A DNA stretch of 49,561 nt. It comes from Eubacteriales bacterium (GTDB taxonomy: Bacteria > Bacillota > Clostridia > Monoglobales > Firm-18). How positions within the stretch are numbered: the stretch's first letter is position 1; each line of letters starts with the position of its first letter. The translations under genes and the position numbers were made by a program. Below, piece after piece: positions 8,064 through 18,192 of the stretch. The notes under the pieces were generated by a model that saw only the letters and a list, made by a program, of their open reading frames with translations, made no database searches and was not told the DNA's origin. The stretch lies in contig JAQVDK010000003.1 in NCBI GenBank assembly GCA_028697835.1, positions 1 to 49,561 on the forward strand, given 5' to 3'.

Positions 8064-9140
8064 TTATTCCAAATAGTCCTTCAGCTTTTTGCTTCTGCTC
8101 GGATGGCGAAGCTTCCTCAGCGCCTTTGCCTCGATTTGGCGAATTCTTTCACGAGTTACTTGGAATTCCTTGCCCACTTCCTCCAAAGTCCTTGCCCTTC
8201 CGTCATCAAGACCGAATCTAAGCCTTAAAACCTTTTCCTCACGAGGGGTAAGGGACGACAAAACATCCACCAACTGCTCTTTAAGCAAGGAAAATGACGC
8301 CGCTTCCGCAGGTGCAGGCGCATCATCGTCAGGGATAAAGTCGCCCAAGTGGCTGTCGTCTTCCTCGCCTATGGGTGTTTCAAGGGAAACAGGCTCCTGG
8401 GCAATTTTTTGGATTTCACGGACCTTTTCAAGGGACATTCCCATTTCCTTTGCAATTTCTTCGGGTGTGGGGTCTCTCCCAAGCTCTTGCAAAAGCTGGC
8501 GTGATACCCGAATAAGTTTGTTTATGGTTTCCACCATATGAACAGGAATCCTTATTGTCCTTGCCTGGTCGGCAATAGCCCGGGTGATTGCCTGTCTAAT
8601 CCACCACGTTGCATATGTGCTGAATTTATAGCCCTTTTGATAATCAAATTTTTCAACTGCTTTTATAAGACCTAAATTTCCTTCTTGTATTAAGTCTAAA
8701 AACAACATTCCGCGGCCTACATACCTTTTGGCAATGCTGACAACAAGCCTTAAATTAGCTTCCGCAAGCCTTTGCCTGGCTTGAACATCGCCTTTTGCCA
8801 TAGCCTCGGCAAGGTCTGTCTCCTCCTCGGGGGTAAGCAGCGGAACTTTGCCAATTTCCTTAAGGTACATCCTTACAGGGTCGTCAAGGGCAACCCCCTC
8901 GGGAATGGTAAGGTCAAGGTCCTCTTCTTCAACCTTCAGCTCTTCGAGTTCATCTTCAATATCCCCTGTAATCTCGATACCCAAATTTTCTACATTCTCA
9001 TAAACCTTTTCTATCTGGTCAGGATCAAGCTCTATCTCTTCCAATGTATCCATAATTTCCTTATAAGAGAGCATACCTTTTCTTTTACCTTTGTCGATAA
9101 GGTTTTTTATGATTTGTTTTTTACTCTCTACGCTGCTCAT
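8064..9140 (-). CDS. rpoD: Primary sigma factor RpoD/SigA
   Basis: The housekeeping sigma-70 factor, 358 residues, close to SigA of other Firmicutes. It has a short acidic region 1.1, then region 1.2 from about [18 protein letters not shown], region 2 with [18 protein letters not shown] and the -10-reading helix [17 protein letters not shown], region 3, and region 4.2 with [20 protein letters not shown] for the -35. The start overlaps the dnaG stop as ATGA and is preceded by GGAGG nine bases upstream. The order dgt-dnaG-rpoD is the common Clostridia arrangement linking primer synthesis and transcription genes. Confidence 0.98.
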   Translation of the reverse strand: MSSVESKKQIIKNLIDKGKRKGMLSYKEIMDTLEEIELDPDQIEKVYENVENLGIEITGDIEDELEELKVEEEDLDLTIPEGVALDDPVRMYLKEIGKVPLLTPEEETDLAEAMAKGDVQARQRLAEANLRLVVSIAKRYVGRGMLFLDLIQEGNLGLIKAVEKFDYQKGYKFSTYATWWIRQAITRAIADQARTIRIPVHMVETINKLIRVSRQLLQELGRDPTPEEIAKEMGMSLEKVREIQKIAQEPVSLETPIGEEDDSHLGDFIPDDDAPAPAEAASFSLLKEQLVDVLSSLTPREEKVLRLRFGLDDGRARTLEEVGKEFQVTRERIRQIEAKALRKLRHPSRSKKLKDYLE

Positions 9141-10900
9141 TGGTCCCGACCTCCTTTCTCAAACATTTTGTTCGTTGTATTTAGTGTTTGCTCCTGCGAA
9201 GCTTTTTTGTTTAATAACGTATCCAACAAATTTCTCTTTTTCCTCTCATCTGCAAAAAACCTTATTAACTCCTCCATTGCAAGTAATTTATCTTCTATGT
9301 TTTGGTCATCGTGCAAAATTCGAGAAACATTTGCACTGTCTTCAAATTGCGATACGATAATGCGTGCATCGGGCGTGTGCCCATTTCGCCAAATACCCAT
9401 AAGTAAATTAAACAACTCTCGGTGCAGCCCCTCGTCAAAATCGCTTTCTATAAGGTTTTCCATAGCCAAATCCGCCGCCCTTTTATCGCTGCAAATCAGG
9501 CTTAGCGCAAGCCTTTGCCCTCGCAGGGCATTTTCCTTTTTAGGGTTTAGGCTTCTTATTGCGCCTATGGAAGGCTGACCTTTAAAGCCGTCAATCCTGC
9601 TTTTGCGCTCGCTTATCACATTAAGGCGGCTGATTTCGCTAAATATACTGTCTGCGGAAACGCCGGTTTCCTGAGCCACCTTTTTGACGTATATCTCCCT
9701 TTCGACAGGGCTTTTAATTTTTGCAAACTGAAGCGCTAACTCGTTTATATACTTTATTTTATCTTCAACTATATCTAAATTGTATTGTTCTTGTAATTTG
9801 CTGATTTTATACTCAATTTGCAATTTTGCATTATCCACAAGTTCACGAAAAGCGCCAACACCATTTTTTTTAATGTAATCATCAGGGTCCTCGCCATCGC
9901 CCATGGTAAGAACCTTGACGGTCAAATCCTCCTCGGCCAAAAGCTCGATTGCTTTTTGTGTTGCCTTTTGCCCCGCCTCGTCACTGTCGTAGGCAATGAT
10001 AACCTCGGGCTTCATTCTTTTGATAATCCTTGCCTGCTGGGGGGTAAGGGCTGTGCCCAGTGTGGCAACCGCCGAATCAATGCCGTTTTGGTGCAGGCTT
10101 ATAACATCCATATATCCTTCCACAAGGATAAGATAATTGTCCTTTGTACTTTTTGCAAGGTTTAGACCAAAAAGGTTATAGCTTTTGCTAAATGCGGCTG
10201 TCTCAGGCGAGTTAAGATATTTTGGGATTCCATCGTCTAAAACCCTTCCCCCAAAACCGATAATGTTTTTTCTGACATCAATTATGGGGAACATCAAACG
10301 GTTTCTAAAACGGTCGTAAACATCCCCTCTTTCATTTTTTACAGCCATGCCGCTTTCGATTATTTCATCATCGGTAAAGCCTTGGTTTCTTAAATAGTCC
10401 AAAAGCTTGTTTAACTCCGGGGCGTACCCCAGACCAAACCTGTTAACCGCAGCTTGGCTTATGCCCCGCCGCATGATATATTCAAGTGCTTCTTCTCCTT
10501 CGGGGGAGTGCAGGCACTCGTAAAAAAACCGTCCGGACAAAGAATTTATTTTGTAAATGGTGCGCCTTAACTTAGCATTATTGGCTGCCCCACCCTCGTT
10601 TGTGTCCGGAATGTCCATTCCTGCCTGCTCCGCAAGGTATTTTACGGCCTCGACAAAGTCAAGGTTTTCTATATCCTTTACAAAGCCTATGATGTTTCCG
10701 CCCCTGCCGCAGCCAAAGCAGTAATATAGCTGCTTGTCCGGCGAAACAGTAAAAGATGGGGTCTTTTCCTTATGAAAAGGACAAAGACCTTTAAGCGTGC
10801 CGCCGCTGCGCTTTAAACTTACAAAGCGCGAGGCAATATCCACAATGTCGTTTCTGTCCATAACCTCCTGTAAAAAAGACTCGGGAAAAATCAGTGCCAT
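9137..10900 (-). CDS. dnaG: DNA primase DnaG
   Basis: Makes RNA primers for chromosomal replication. The 587-residue protein has the CHC2 zinc-binding domain (Cys40, His43, Cys61, Cys64; [11 protein letters not shown] and [10 protein letters not shown]), the catalytic core with the Toprim signature [17 protein letters not shown] near 255-272 and [12 protein letters not shown], and a C-terminal helicase-interaction region. The start has AAAGGAAG five bases upstream. It overlaps rpoD by four bases and is 162 bases downstream of the dGTPase gene. That 162-base gap holds no gene that I can support. Confidence 0.98.
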   Translation of the reverse strand: MALIFPESFLQEVMDRNDIVDIASRFVSLKRSGGTLKGLCPFHKEKTPSFTVSPDKQLYYCFGCGRGGNIIGFVKDIENLDFVEAVKYLAEQAGMDIPDTNEGGAANNAKLRRTIYKINSLSGRFFYECLHSPEGEEALEYIMRRGISQAAVNRFGLGYAPELNKLLDYLRNQGFTDDEIIESGMAVKNERGDVYDRFRNRLMFPIIDVRKNIIGFGGRVLDDGIPKYLNSPETAAFSKSYNLFGLNLAKSTKDNYLILVEGYMDVISLHQNGIDSAVATLGTALTPQQARIIKRMKPEVIIAYDSDEAGQKATQKAIELLAEEDLTVKVLTMGDGEDPDDYIKKNGVGAFRELVDNAKLQIEYKISKLQEQYNLDIVEDKIKYINELALQFAKIKSPVEREIYVKKVAQETGVSADSIFSEISRLNVISERKSRIDGFKGQPSIGAIRSLNPKKENALRGQRLALSLICSDKRAADLAMENLIESDFDEGLHRELFNLLMGIWRNGHTPDARIIVSQFEDSANVSRILHDDQNIEDKLLAMEELIRFFADERKKRNLLDTLLNKKASQEQTLNTTNKMFEKGGRDQ

Positions 10901-11062
10901 AGTAACTTCCTTTCAAAAAAACGCAACAAATTTTTATATCGCAAATTTGCTGACAAAGATAAATTCGACATCCAATCCCAAATTCCTTCAAAAGTGTGTC
11001 AGCAAAACATCAAATTGTCGTAAAACCACGGATATTACAGTTAATTTACCCATTTTCAGGCA

Positions 11063-12052
11063 TTATAATACCTGCCACGAGCGTGGTATGAAAAGCTCTT
11101 TATATTTATGTATTGCATACCTGTCGGACATTCCTGCTATATAATCGCAGGCTCTTCTGTCGATATCGTCCGTGTCAACCCCTTCGGGAACAAGGGAAGG
11201 GTTTTGTTTAAAAAGCCTGTAAAGCTCATATATAATGTTTTTCGCTTTATCCTCTTCATTTTTCGCCTTTGAGCCGATATAAACATTTTCCATCATGAAC
11301 TTCCTAAGCTCCAGCATTGCGCTTTCAAAATCCGGCTCCATTTTTACATAGGGTTTGTCTTGGCTTTCCCTTATAATTGACAAAATCATGTTATTTATAC
11401 GCTCCGAATGGCTAAGGCCAAGCACCGCAAGGCAATGCCCGGGCAAATCATTTATGCTCAAAACGCCTCCCCTTATGGCATCGTCAATATCATGGTTAAG
11501 GTAGGCAATACGGTCGGCATACTTTAAAATTACCCCTTCCAAGGTGGCGGCCTGGTTGCTGCCTGTGTGGTTGGCAATGCCGTCCCGAACTTCCCAAGTA
11601 AGGTTTAATCCTTCTTTGCCTTCAAGAACTTCTACAACACGTATGCTTTGCTCATAGTGCTTAAATCCATAAGGGCACACCTGGTTTAAAACAAATTCTC
11701 CCGTATGCCCAAAAGGCGTGTGTCCAAGGTCATGTCCCAGCGCCATTGCCTCCACCAAATCTTCGTTGAGATTTAATGCTCGGGCAATGGTCCTGCCTAT
11801 TTGCGAAACCTCCAAGGTATGGGTAAGGCGGGTGCGGTAATGGTCGCCCTCCGGGCTTAAAAACACCTGGGTTTTGTGTTTTAGGCGTCTGAAGGCCTTG
11901 CTATGTATTATCCTGTCCCTGTCCCTTTGAAACTCTGTTCTGATATTACAGGGAGGGATTGGGCGCTGCCTGCCTTTTGTATTTTCAGAAAGAGTGGCGT
12001 ATTGGCTTAAAAATTCCCTTTCACGGCGCTGTGTCAGCTCTCTTGGCAGCAT
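11063..12052 (-). CDS. dgt: dGTP triphosphohydrolase-like HD protein
   Basis: A 329-residue HD-domain phosphohydrolase that splits dNTPs into deoxynucleoside and triphosphate, adjusting dNTP pools. It begins with the family hallmark RTEFQRDRDRIIHSKAFRRL, then RTRLTHTLEVSQIGRTIA (first His), and ALGHDLGHTPFGHTGE (HD and further His ligands near residue 108-120), and ends with YIAGMSDRYAIHKYKELF. It matches the type-2-like form of Gram-positive bacteria. The start shares one base with the stop of the flavoprotein gene (TAATG), implying coupled translation. Its place before dnaG is a recurring one in Clostridia. Confidence 0.94.
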   Translation of the reverse strand: MLPRELTQRREREFLSQYATLSENTKGRQRPIPPCNIRTEFQRDRDRIIHSKAFRRLKHKTQVFLSPEGDHYRTRLTHTLEVSQIGRTIARALNLNEDLVEAMALGHDLGHTPFGHTGEFVLNQVCPYGFKHYEQSIRVVEVLEGKEGLNLTWEVRDGIANHTGSNQAATLEGVILKYADRIAYLNHDIDDAIRGGVLSINDLPGHCLAVLGLSHSERINNMILSIIRESQDKPYVKMEPDFESAMLELRKFMMENVYIGSKAKNEEDKAKNIIYELYRLFKQNPSLVPEGVDTDDIDRRACDYIAGMSDRYAIHKYKELFIPRSWQVL

Positions 12053-12627
12053 TACCGTTTCAACTCCATTATCCTAAGTGCAAGGGATTTGCAGCGTGAT
12101 TTTGCAAACTCATCGTCTTTGGCAGGCTGCTGGGCGCTGATACCCAAGTGACCTGCGTCAACATCCGGGTGACCTGTTCCAAGTACGGTCATTCCCTGCA
12201 CTAAAGCCATTGCATGCATGGCCGCAATTGTTGCCTCCTGACCGCCAAAGCGTGAGGCGCCTACCGCAATAAAGCCGCAGGGCTTTCCGACAAAGGCCTT
12301 TTCGCCCCTAAGGCGGCGTGTCTTGTCAAACAATGCCTTAAGCTGGGCACTCATACTTCCAAAATAAACCGGGCTTCCAAAAATAAGGGCATCGGCTTTT
12401 TTCATCTTTTCAAAAAGTTCCTCCAAGCCCGTTCCCCTGTAGCATACCCCGCTGCAGGGGTTGGAGCAGACTACGCAAAAAGGAAATTTTGCGGTAGCCA
12501 AGCTATCCGCCACATATACTTCCTCCGTTTTTGCACCCATTTGGGCGCATTTATCTAAAACTTCGTTAATCAAAAAGGAGACATTGCTGTTTTTCCTCGG
12601 ACTTGCGTTTAAGGCCAATATGTACAT
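12052..12627 (-). CDS. Flavodoxin-fold NAD(P)H-dependent oxidoreductase
   Basis: A 191-residue protein of the NADPH-dependent FMN reductase / multimeric flavodoxin family. The FMN-phosphate loop is LNASPRKNSN at residues 6-15; the second flavin loop is FGSPVYFGSMSAQLKALFDK near 80-100. Four cysteines in CVVCSNPCSGVC around residue 51-62 resemble the Cys-rich loop of clostridial iron-sulfur flavoproteins, so an Fe-S cluster is possible though not certain. The start at 12627 has AGAGGTGA about eight bases upstream; a longer frame to 12651 is less likely. It is translationally joined to dgt by TAATG, an odd partner; a shared role is not evident. Confidence 0.85.
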   Translation of the reverse strand: MYILALNASPRKNSNVSFLINEVLDKCAQMGAKTEEVYVADSLATAKFPFCVVCSNPCSGVCYRGTGLEELFEKMKKADALIFGSPVYFGSMSAQLKALFDKTRRLRGEKAFVGKPCGFIAVGASRFGGQEATIAAMHAMALVQGMTVLGTGHPDVDAGHLGISAQQPAKDDEFAKSRCKSLALRIMELKR

Positions 12628-12692
12628 AAAAAAATCACCTCTTTTAAACATTATATTAAACTTTCTTGGCTGTAATGCCCCGTAGGCAAAAC

Positions 12693-12722
12693 TTCAGGGA
12701 GCGAAAATTTCGCCCCCTGAAA
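12693..12722 (-). terminator. Terminator of hpf
   Basis: On the minus strand TTCAGGGGGCGAAA pairs with TTTTCGCTCCCTGAA (one G-T pair) a few bases after the hpf stop. The T tract after it is short (GTTTTG). Confidence 0.7.
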
Positions 12723-12736
12723 AGGCAGATACATGG

Positions 12737-13261
12737 TTATTTTACCTCAATCAAGCCGTAGTCTTTGTCTTTTCTTCTATAAACAATATTGGTGGCGCCG
12801 TCTTTGTCATTTTCGAAAACAAAAAATTCGTGTCCTAAAAGATTCATCTGCAAAATTGCTTCTTCGGCGCTCATTGGCTTTGTTTCAAAGCGCTTGGTTT
12901 TAACGATGTTGAACTCTTTTTCCTCCTCAACGTCTTTATAAGTCTCCACCAAGCCGGTAAGGGAGCCTGCTTTAAGCCTTTTTTCAAGCCTTGTTTTATG
13001 TTTCCTAATCTGTCTTTCAATTGTGTCGATGGATTTGTCTATACTGATATACATATCGCCTGTTACTTCTTCCACACGATAAATCATATTCTTAGAATAG
13101 ATGGTTGCTTCAACGGTTTGCCTGCCTTTTTCAACGGACAGTGTTATTTTTGCCTGGGAATCATCTTCAAAAAACTTGTCAAGCTTTGAATACTTTTTTT
13201 CAATGTAAGCCTTAAGCTCTTTCGTCAAATCAAATTTTCTTGCAGTAATTGTTAGCTTCAT
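12737..13261 (-). CDS. hpf: Ribosome hibernation promoting factor, long form
   Basis: Binds the 30S subunit and, in the long form, drives dimerisation of 70S ribosomes into inactive 100S particles in stationary phase. The 174-residue protein has the N-terminal S30AE domain (MKLTITARKFDLTKELKAYI, then KITLSVEKGRQTVEATI) and, after a charged linker (TYKDVEEEKEFNIVKTKRF), the C-terminal dimerisation domain with KPMSAEEAILQMNLLGHEFF and YRRKDKDYGLIE. The start at 13261 is chosen by the GGAGGT before it; a longer reading to 13276 begins within that region. It stands alone between fumarase and its own terminator. Confidence 0.96.
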   Translation of the reverse strand: MKLTITARKFDLTKELKAYIEKKYSKLDKFFEDDSQAKITLSVEKGRQTVEATIYSKNMIYRVEEVTGDMYISIDKSIDTIERQIRKHKTRLEKRLKAGSLTGLVETYKDVEEEKEFNIVKTKRFETKPMSAEEAILQMNLLGHEFFVFENDKDGATNIVYRRKDKDYGLIEVK

Positions 13262-13357
13262 AGTACCTACCTCCATAATGTTATTGTATAGTACTTGTAA
13301 AATGAGGCGAAAGTATTCTTGTCAAGCCACAAAAGCTGCCCTTTAAGCTTCTTTCGC

Positions 13358-14197
13358 TTATATCACAGCACTTGCATGGCGCGTTACATGACAGCCTATA
13401 TTAACCGCCACAGGCAGCCCTGCAATGTGCGTGGGATACGTCAGTATGTTTACACCCAGTGCGGTAGTATCTCCGCCCCAGCCCATAGGCCCAATGCCCA
13501 GTCTGTTAATTTTCTTTAGCAAAGCTTCTTCCATATTTGCATAAAAAGTGTTTGGATTTTTATGGTCAACAGGCAGCAGGAGCGCTTTTTTAGCAAGGAG
13601 GGCAGCCTTTTCCATGGTTCCTCCAATCCCCACGCCTACTACAATCGGGGGACAAGGGTTTCCACCGCCTTTATATACAGTTTCGACAACAAAGTCCAAA
13701 ATTCCTGCTTCACCGTCGGAAGGTTTTAGCATTTTTACCCCGCTCATGTTTTCGCTGCCAAAGCCTTTGGGCGCAACTGTAATTTTTAAGCTATCTCCCG
13801 GGACTATTTCATAGTGTATGACCGCCGGGGTGTTATCCCCTGTATTTATGCGGTCTAAAGGGTCTTTTACCACTGATTTCCTAAGATACCCTTTTTCATA
13901 GCCTTCCCTAACGCCTTGATTTATTGCATCCTCTAAACTGCCTTCAACATAAACTTCCTGCCCAATTTCCACAAAGACAACCGCCATGCCGGTATCCTGG
14001 CAGATTGCTATTTCCTCATTTTTGGCAATTTGCGCATTTTCCAAAAGCTTATCTATGACATTTCTTGCCCTTGGATGGGTTTCAATTTCCCTTTGAGCTT
14101 CCAGCGCTCTTTTTATATCGTCGCAAATGTAATAATTCGCCTCTGCGCACAGCCTTGAAACCACGTCGGCAATCTCTTTTGCTTTAATTTTCCTCAT
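13358..14197 (-). CDS. Class I fumarate hydratase, alpha subunit
   Basis: Iron-sulfur fumarase/tartrate dehydratase alpha subunit, 279 residues, the normal size for the two-subunit type. The [4Fe-4S] cysteines are expected in AICQDTGM (near 63), the segment GGGNPCPP (near 185) and the C-terminal NIGCHVTRH; GPMGWGGDTTALGV is also typical. The open frame could extend to 14374, but the protein starts like relatives at MRKIKAKEIADVV, so 14197 is used; this overlaps the glycosyltransferase gene before it by 14 bases. The beta subunit gene that normally follows is not present: hpf comes next. It must be supplied from elsewhere, or this subunit acts otherwise. Confidence 0.9.
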   Translation of the reverse strand: MRKIKAKEIADVVSRLCAEANYYICDDIKRALEAQREIETHPRARNVIDKLLENAQIAKNEEIAICQDTGMAVVFVEIGQEVYVEGSLEDAINQGVREGYEKGYLRKSVVKDPLDRINTGDNTPAVIHYEIVPGDSLKITVAPKGFGSENMSGVKMLKPSDGEAGILDFVVETVYKGGGNPCPPIVVGVGIGGTMEKAALLAKKALLLPVDHKNPNTFYANMEEALLKKINRLGIGPMGWGGDTTALGVNILTYPTHIAGLPVAVNIGCHVTRHASAVI

Positions 14198-15104
14198 CCG
14201 TCTCAAACCCCACCTTGTCCGCCAAAATATAAAGAGGCCTGTTTTTGCACTCTTCGTATATCCTGCCGATATATTCCCCCATAATGCCAAGCATGATAAG
14301 AACAATTCCGTTTGTAAAAGCCGCAATGCACAAAACCACAAGCCAAAGGGGTCGATAACCCAAAGCTGCGGCAACTGCCGCTATAGCGCTTGCAAGCTCG
14401 AAGGCAGCCCCTAAGTATAGAGAAAACCGAAGCGGCTTATGGGAAAACGAAGTAATCCCGTCATTTGCAAAGCGTATCATCCTGCGCAGATTATATTTGG
14501 GAACACCGGCAAATCTTTTCTCTCTAATATATTCGACGGCTGTATGGGAAAATCCTACCCAATTTACAATTCCCCTCATATATCTGTGTTTTTCGCGCAT
14601 GTTTTTTATATGCCTGCACACCTTTTTGTCCATCAGGCGAAAATCGCCGGCATCAACGGGCATATCAACATCGGTCAGCTTTCGCAAAATACGATAATAC
14701 AAAGCGGCGGTTGCTTTCTTAAAGACTGACTCCCCTTTTCTTTTGACACGCTTGCCATACACCACATCAAAGCCGCTTTTCCACTTTTCAATCATCTTCA
14801 AAATAACCTCGGGGGGGTCTTGCAAATCGGCGTCGATTATAACCACCGCATCCCCTTTTGCATGGTCAACCCCTGCACTTATTGCGATTTGGTGCCCAAA
14901 ATTCCTTGAAAATTCCAGAATTTTAATGTTTTTATCCGTTTTTTGCAGACGCCTTAGTATCTTTGAAGTTTTGTCGGTGCTTCCATCGTTTACATATATT
15001 ATTTCATAATTTTCATTAGTTTGTTTCATAACATTTACAAGCCTTCTATGGGTTTCCTCGATAACCTGCTGTTCATTTAAAACCGGCACAACCACAGAAT
15101 ACAT
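14184..15104 (-). CDS. Family 2 glycosyltransferase, polyprenyl-phosphate sugar synthase type
   Basis: A 306-residue membrane-bound GT2 enzyme of the DPM1/ArnC/GtrB kind that moves a sugar from a nucleotide donor onto polyprenyl phosphate. It starts SVVVPVLNEQQVIEE, has the donor-binding YVNDGSTDKTS (near 40), the metal-binding IIDADLQDPPE (near 92), and the acceptor loop VDAGDFRLMDK (near 155). The C-terminal quarter has two membrane spans (LYLGAAFELASAIAAVAAAL and WLVVLCIAAFTNGIVLIMLG). The start at 15104 follows GGTGGGG. It lies 17 bases after the large GT-C gene and likely makes the lipid-linked sugar that the GT-C enzyme uses; this pairing is inference. Confidence 0.9.
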   Translation of the reverse strand: MYSVVVPVLNEQQVIEETHRRLVNVMKQTNENYEIIYVNDGSTDKTSKILRRLQKTDKNIKILEFSRNFGHQIAISAGVDHAKGDAVVIIDADLQDPPEVILKMIEKWKSGFDVVYGKRVKRKGESVFKKATAALYYRILRKLTDVDMPVDAGDFRLMDKKVCRHIKNMREKHRYMRGIVNWVGFSHTAVEYIREKRFAGVPKYNLRRMIRFANDGITSFSHKPLRFSLYLGAAFELASAIAAVAAALGYRPLWLVVLCIAAFTNGIVLIMLGIMGEYIGRIYEECKNRPLYILADKVGFETDEEN

Positions 15105-15121
15105 CTTTTCTACCCCACCTT

Positions 15122-18097
15122 CTAATTCATAAATACCCAAGAGTCAAACCACCTAAGCACATTTTTCACATAACCTGGACTTACACCCACCCCGCTTATA
15201 ACAGGATAAAACATTATAAACAAAACAATCGCCAAAGCCGCAAATCCATATATCTCGCCCATTTTAACCTTACCGCTGTTTAAAAGTCGGCGCGCCGTTT
15301 CCACTATTGCCAGCACTATAAACGCAACGCAGGCAAAATAATGGTATATAAAAACCACCCTGCTAATAAACATCCATGGCACCAGCTGTGAAAAATAGGC
15401 TATGCAAAGAAACATCCCAATCTTATTCTTCCTAAAAATTGCCAAATATATGCAATATCCCATTGCAAAAAGCCCGCTCCACCAAACAAGCGGGTTGCCG
15501 AAAGACGAAATTGACGAGATTATGCCCTGCTCTTTAAGCTCCCCGTTAATATATGCCCAAAGGGGGCGCTTGTTTACCAGCCACTCATACCACAAAGAGC
15601 CATAGGGGTGGTCCTCCGTAACCCCCTTGTGGTAACTGAACATATAGGTTTGGTTTTCCAAAACATATTGCATTGGCGTTCGCCCGTGAAGGTCATAGCG
15701 AATTTGCGGCAAATACGACACAAAATACACACAAGCAGGCAGTATTATAAAAAAAACCAAGCACCAAAGTATAGATTTGTAAAGGCGACTTATATAATCT
15801 TTAGTGCTGTTTCTATGAAAATAGCTTTTTATCCAATTATAAAAAACCATTGCCGCAAGCCCTGCTCCCGCATAAATGCAAATCCACTTGGTTGCAACGC
15901 CAATTGCAAAAAACACTCCGCTTTTCGCCAAGGCCAAAAAGCCCTTTGAAAGAGGCTCGCTGTTAAAATCCAAAACAAAATAATCCAGCATATAATAATA
16001 CATCAATATAATAAACAGCACCGCATAGCTGTCAATAGTGGCAAGGCGTGTCTGGGCAAAGTGCATAAAATCAAAGGTGAAAAGTATTGTTCCCACCAAA
16101 GCCAGGTGGGTGCTTTTGAAAAGCTTTTTGGCAAAAGCATAAAAAAGCGGCACCATAAGCACACCTGTTAGCGTTCCCATAAACCGCCAGCCAAAAGGCG
16201 TCATGCCAAACATCAAAATACCAAGGGATAAAATCAGTTTCCCCAGGGGCGGGTGGGTAATCTCATATGGGGCAATTTTATGTATTATTTCATATGCTGT
16301 TCGGGGGTGGTAAACCTCGTCAAAATATGTTCCGTTCATGTACGAGGGCCTTGGTGGCACGCAATTTTGCTCGTCTATAATCTCGTGGGAAGTGGCGCCA
16401 ACCGGCAAAATCAAATTTCCCCTCACGTCAAAGGCGCCCACTTCCCCAAGCATAAGCCCTGTCCTGTCAGGCTCAATCATAATATACCTTGCCTGCGCCT
16501 GTTTTGCAACCCTTCGCCATATAAAAACCGAATTATGCTTTTGCTTTTTATACAAATCCCATCTTCCACCATCAACGGAAGTTTTTATCGTATATTCACC
16601 ACTGCCTATGCCAAGGTAAAGCATAACGCTTGATATGCTTTTTTCCTCTCCAAAATCGATAATCATTTGTCTATCGGTGGAATTAAAGGTTTGCGGGGCT
16701 GTAAAATCCCCCAAATTGGTAAAGGCGACAATCGAATATACAGCCGTAATGGAAAGCATTATAACATAGTCCTTCTTAGCCATTTTGCCAAGAGTGATAT
16801 TTTCGTCGTATACCTCGAAGGCTCTCGTTTTTTTGCAGCCAAGGAGCACATCAAACGCCAAATAAAAAGAATATACCGCTACGGCAATATTTAAAACCGC
16901 CACAGCACCAACCAGTACATTGGTAATTTCCCTTCCCCCAAGGTCCGCCGCCAAAACATCTGCAACGTTTAGATAGTGGCTAATCGTTTGTACCGCAAAC
17001 AGCCATATAAGCCTTCTGTCCTTGCTGAAGATATATGCAAAAACAAGCAAAACCAAGGCAGGATACAAATAGCGCTCGTGCATTTTCGCTCCAAATGTAA
17101 ACATTACCGTTATTATAAGATATGGTATGTAAAATATTTTAACACGATTTTGCGATTTTACATAAAGCCAAACGGAAAACAAGGTAATGCCCACAATAAC
17201 CGCATAGGACCACAAGCCTATAGGAAGGAGCAAAAATTTATAATCCAGACCTGCCCAGTTCATGCCGAACAAAGCATAAATGTTATAGGCATTTACCGTT
17301 GCATACGGGTACGAGGTGAGGGTGGCAAAATACTTTTCAAAAAGCCATAAAAAATTAAATCCTTCCGTAAAAGGCAGGGCGCACAAAAACAACGCCGCAA
17401 GGCCAATGCCAATGCTTTTTGCGGTAACTTTTAAGTCGGTTTTATAAAGGTATGCACCCAAATACAAAGGAGCAATAATTAAGCCCTGAGGTTTTATCAA
17501 AATACACACCGCATATAAAAAAGCGCCCAAGTAAAGCTTGTTTTTATATACGCAAATCAAAGACAAGACCATAAACAAAGTAAAAAACGAATCCATCTGC
17601 CCCCACATGGCGGAATTTAAAACAACGGCAGGATTAAGGCCAAAAACAAGCATTAAAAACCATGGCAAAAGCGGTGTTTCTTCTTTTTGCGCCTGCCTTA
17701 ATATTATATACGCAATCAAAACATCCGAAGCCATTGCGGGCAATTTTATCAGCATGGTAAATTGGCCCTCCGTCAAGCCAAGATAGCGTTCTATATGCCC
17801 TAAAACATAAAGCACCAGCATATATCCCGGAGGATAGTCCGCAAAATAATCGGGCGCATAAAACTTTTTTGTCCCAACCTGCGCCAGCCTTTGCGCCCAT
17901 ATTTTAAAACAGTTTATGTCGGTGGTGTGCCCTTCCACCAATACAGAAATAAGCAAACGTAACATCAAAAGCCCGCCCAAAACAAGGTAAGGCCCGATAT
18001 TTCGTTTGCTTATGCCGCTTTGCGAATATTTAAAGTCGTTATATGCAAAAAGGAAAAACGCCAAATACAGCATTAATGTAAAATATACGCTTTGCAT
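15122..18097 (-). CDS. Double GT-C membrane glycosyltransferase (GT39/PMT-like C-terminal half)
   Basis: A 991-residue polytopic protein with three parts. Residues about 1-425 form a first GT-C-like half with many membrane spans, an acidic loop (TTDINCFKIWAQR), DYPPGYMLVLY and the motif KMHERYLYPA. Residues about 470-565 look like a discoidin (F5/8 type C)-like beta domain (DRQMIIDFGEEKSISSVMLY, SVDGGRWDLYK, RYIMIEPDRTG). Residues about 585-991 are a protein O-mannosyltransferase-type (GT39/PMT) half, with the catalytic-loop YFDEVYHPRTAYE, HPPLGKLIL, and RLATIDSYAV. The start at 18097 has GAGGTG six bases upstream; the GTG before it lies inside that site. It probably transfers sugar from polyprenyl phosphate to a protein or glycan outside the membrane. 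The acceptor is unknown. Confidence 0.87.
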   Translation of the reverse strand: MQSVYFTLMLYLAFFLFAYNDFKYSQSGISKRNIGPYLVLGGLLMLRLLISVLVEGHTTDINCFKIWAQRLAQVGTKKFYAPDYFADYPPGYMLVLYVLGHIERYLGLTEGQFTMLIKLPAMASDVLIAYIILRQAQKEETPLLPWFLMLVFGLNPAVVLNSAMWGQMDSFFTLFMVLSLICVYKNKLYLGAFLYAVCILIKPQGLIIAPLYLGAYLYKTDLKVTAKSIGIGLAALFLCALPFTEGFNFLWLFEKYFATLTSYPYATVNAYNIYALFGMNWAGLDYKFLLLPIGLWSYAVIVGITLFSVWLYVKSQNRVKIFYIPYLIITVMFTFGAKMHERYLYPALVLLVFAYIFSKDRRLIWLFAVQTISHYLNVADVLAADLGGREITNVLVGAVAVLNIAVAVYSFYLAFDVLLGCKKTRAFEVYDENITLGKMAKKDYVIMLSITAVYSIVAFTNLGDFTAPQTFNSTDRQMIIDFGEEKSISSVMLYLGIGSGEYTIKTSVDGGRWDLYKKQKHNSVFIWRRVAKQAQARYIMIEPDRTGLMLGEVGAFDVRGNLILPVGATSHEIIDEQNCVPPRPSYMNGTYFDEVYHPRTAYEIIHKIAPYEITHPPLGKLILSLGILMFGMTPFGWRFMGTLTGVLMVPLFYAFAKKLFKSTHLALVGTILFTFDFMHFAQTRLATIDSYAVLFIILMYYYMLDYFVLDFNSEPLSKGFLALAKSGVFFAIGVATKWICIYAGAGLAAMVFYNWIKSYFHRNSTKDYISRLYKSILWCLVFFIILPACVYFVSYLPQIRYDLHGRTPMQYVLENQTYMFSYHKGVTEDHPYGSLWYEWLVNKRPLWAYINGELKEQGIISSISSFGNPLVWWSGLFAMGYCIYLAIFRKNKIGMFLCIAYFSQLVPWMFISRVVFIYHYFACVAFIVLAIVETARRLLNSGKVKMGEIYGFAALAIVLFIMFYPVISGVGVSPGYVKNVLRWFDSWVFMN

Positions 18098-18192
18098 AAA
18101 CCACACCTCAAAATCAGGCTATACTATATACTATAACATTTTACCATAAATTATGAGGTCAGGCAAGCAAATAAACAATATTTTACATTATG

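Noticed and set aside
8772-9578. A 268-codon frame antisense to rpoD and dnaG
   Set aside because: A shadow of two well-supported genes; composition is not protein-like.
10901-11062. A promoter or small gene between dgt and dnaG
   Set aside because: No -35/-10 pair with proper spacing and no ORF with a ribosome binding site was found; an imperfect dyad near the dgt end is too weak to call.
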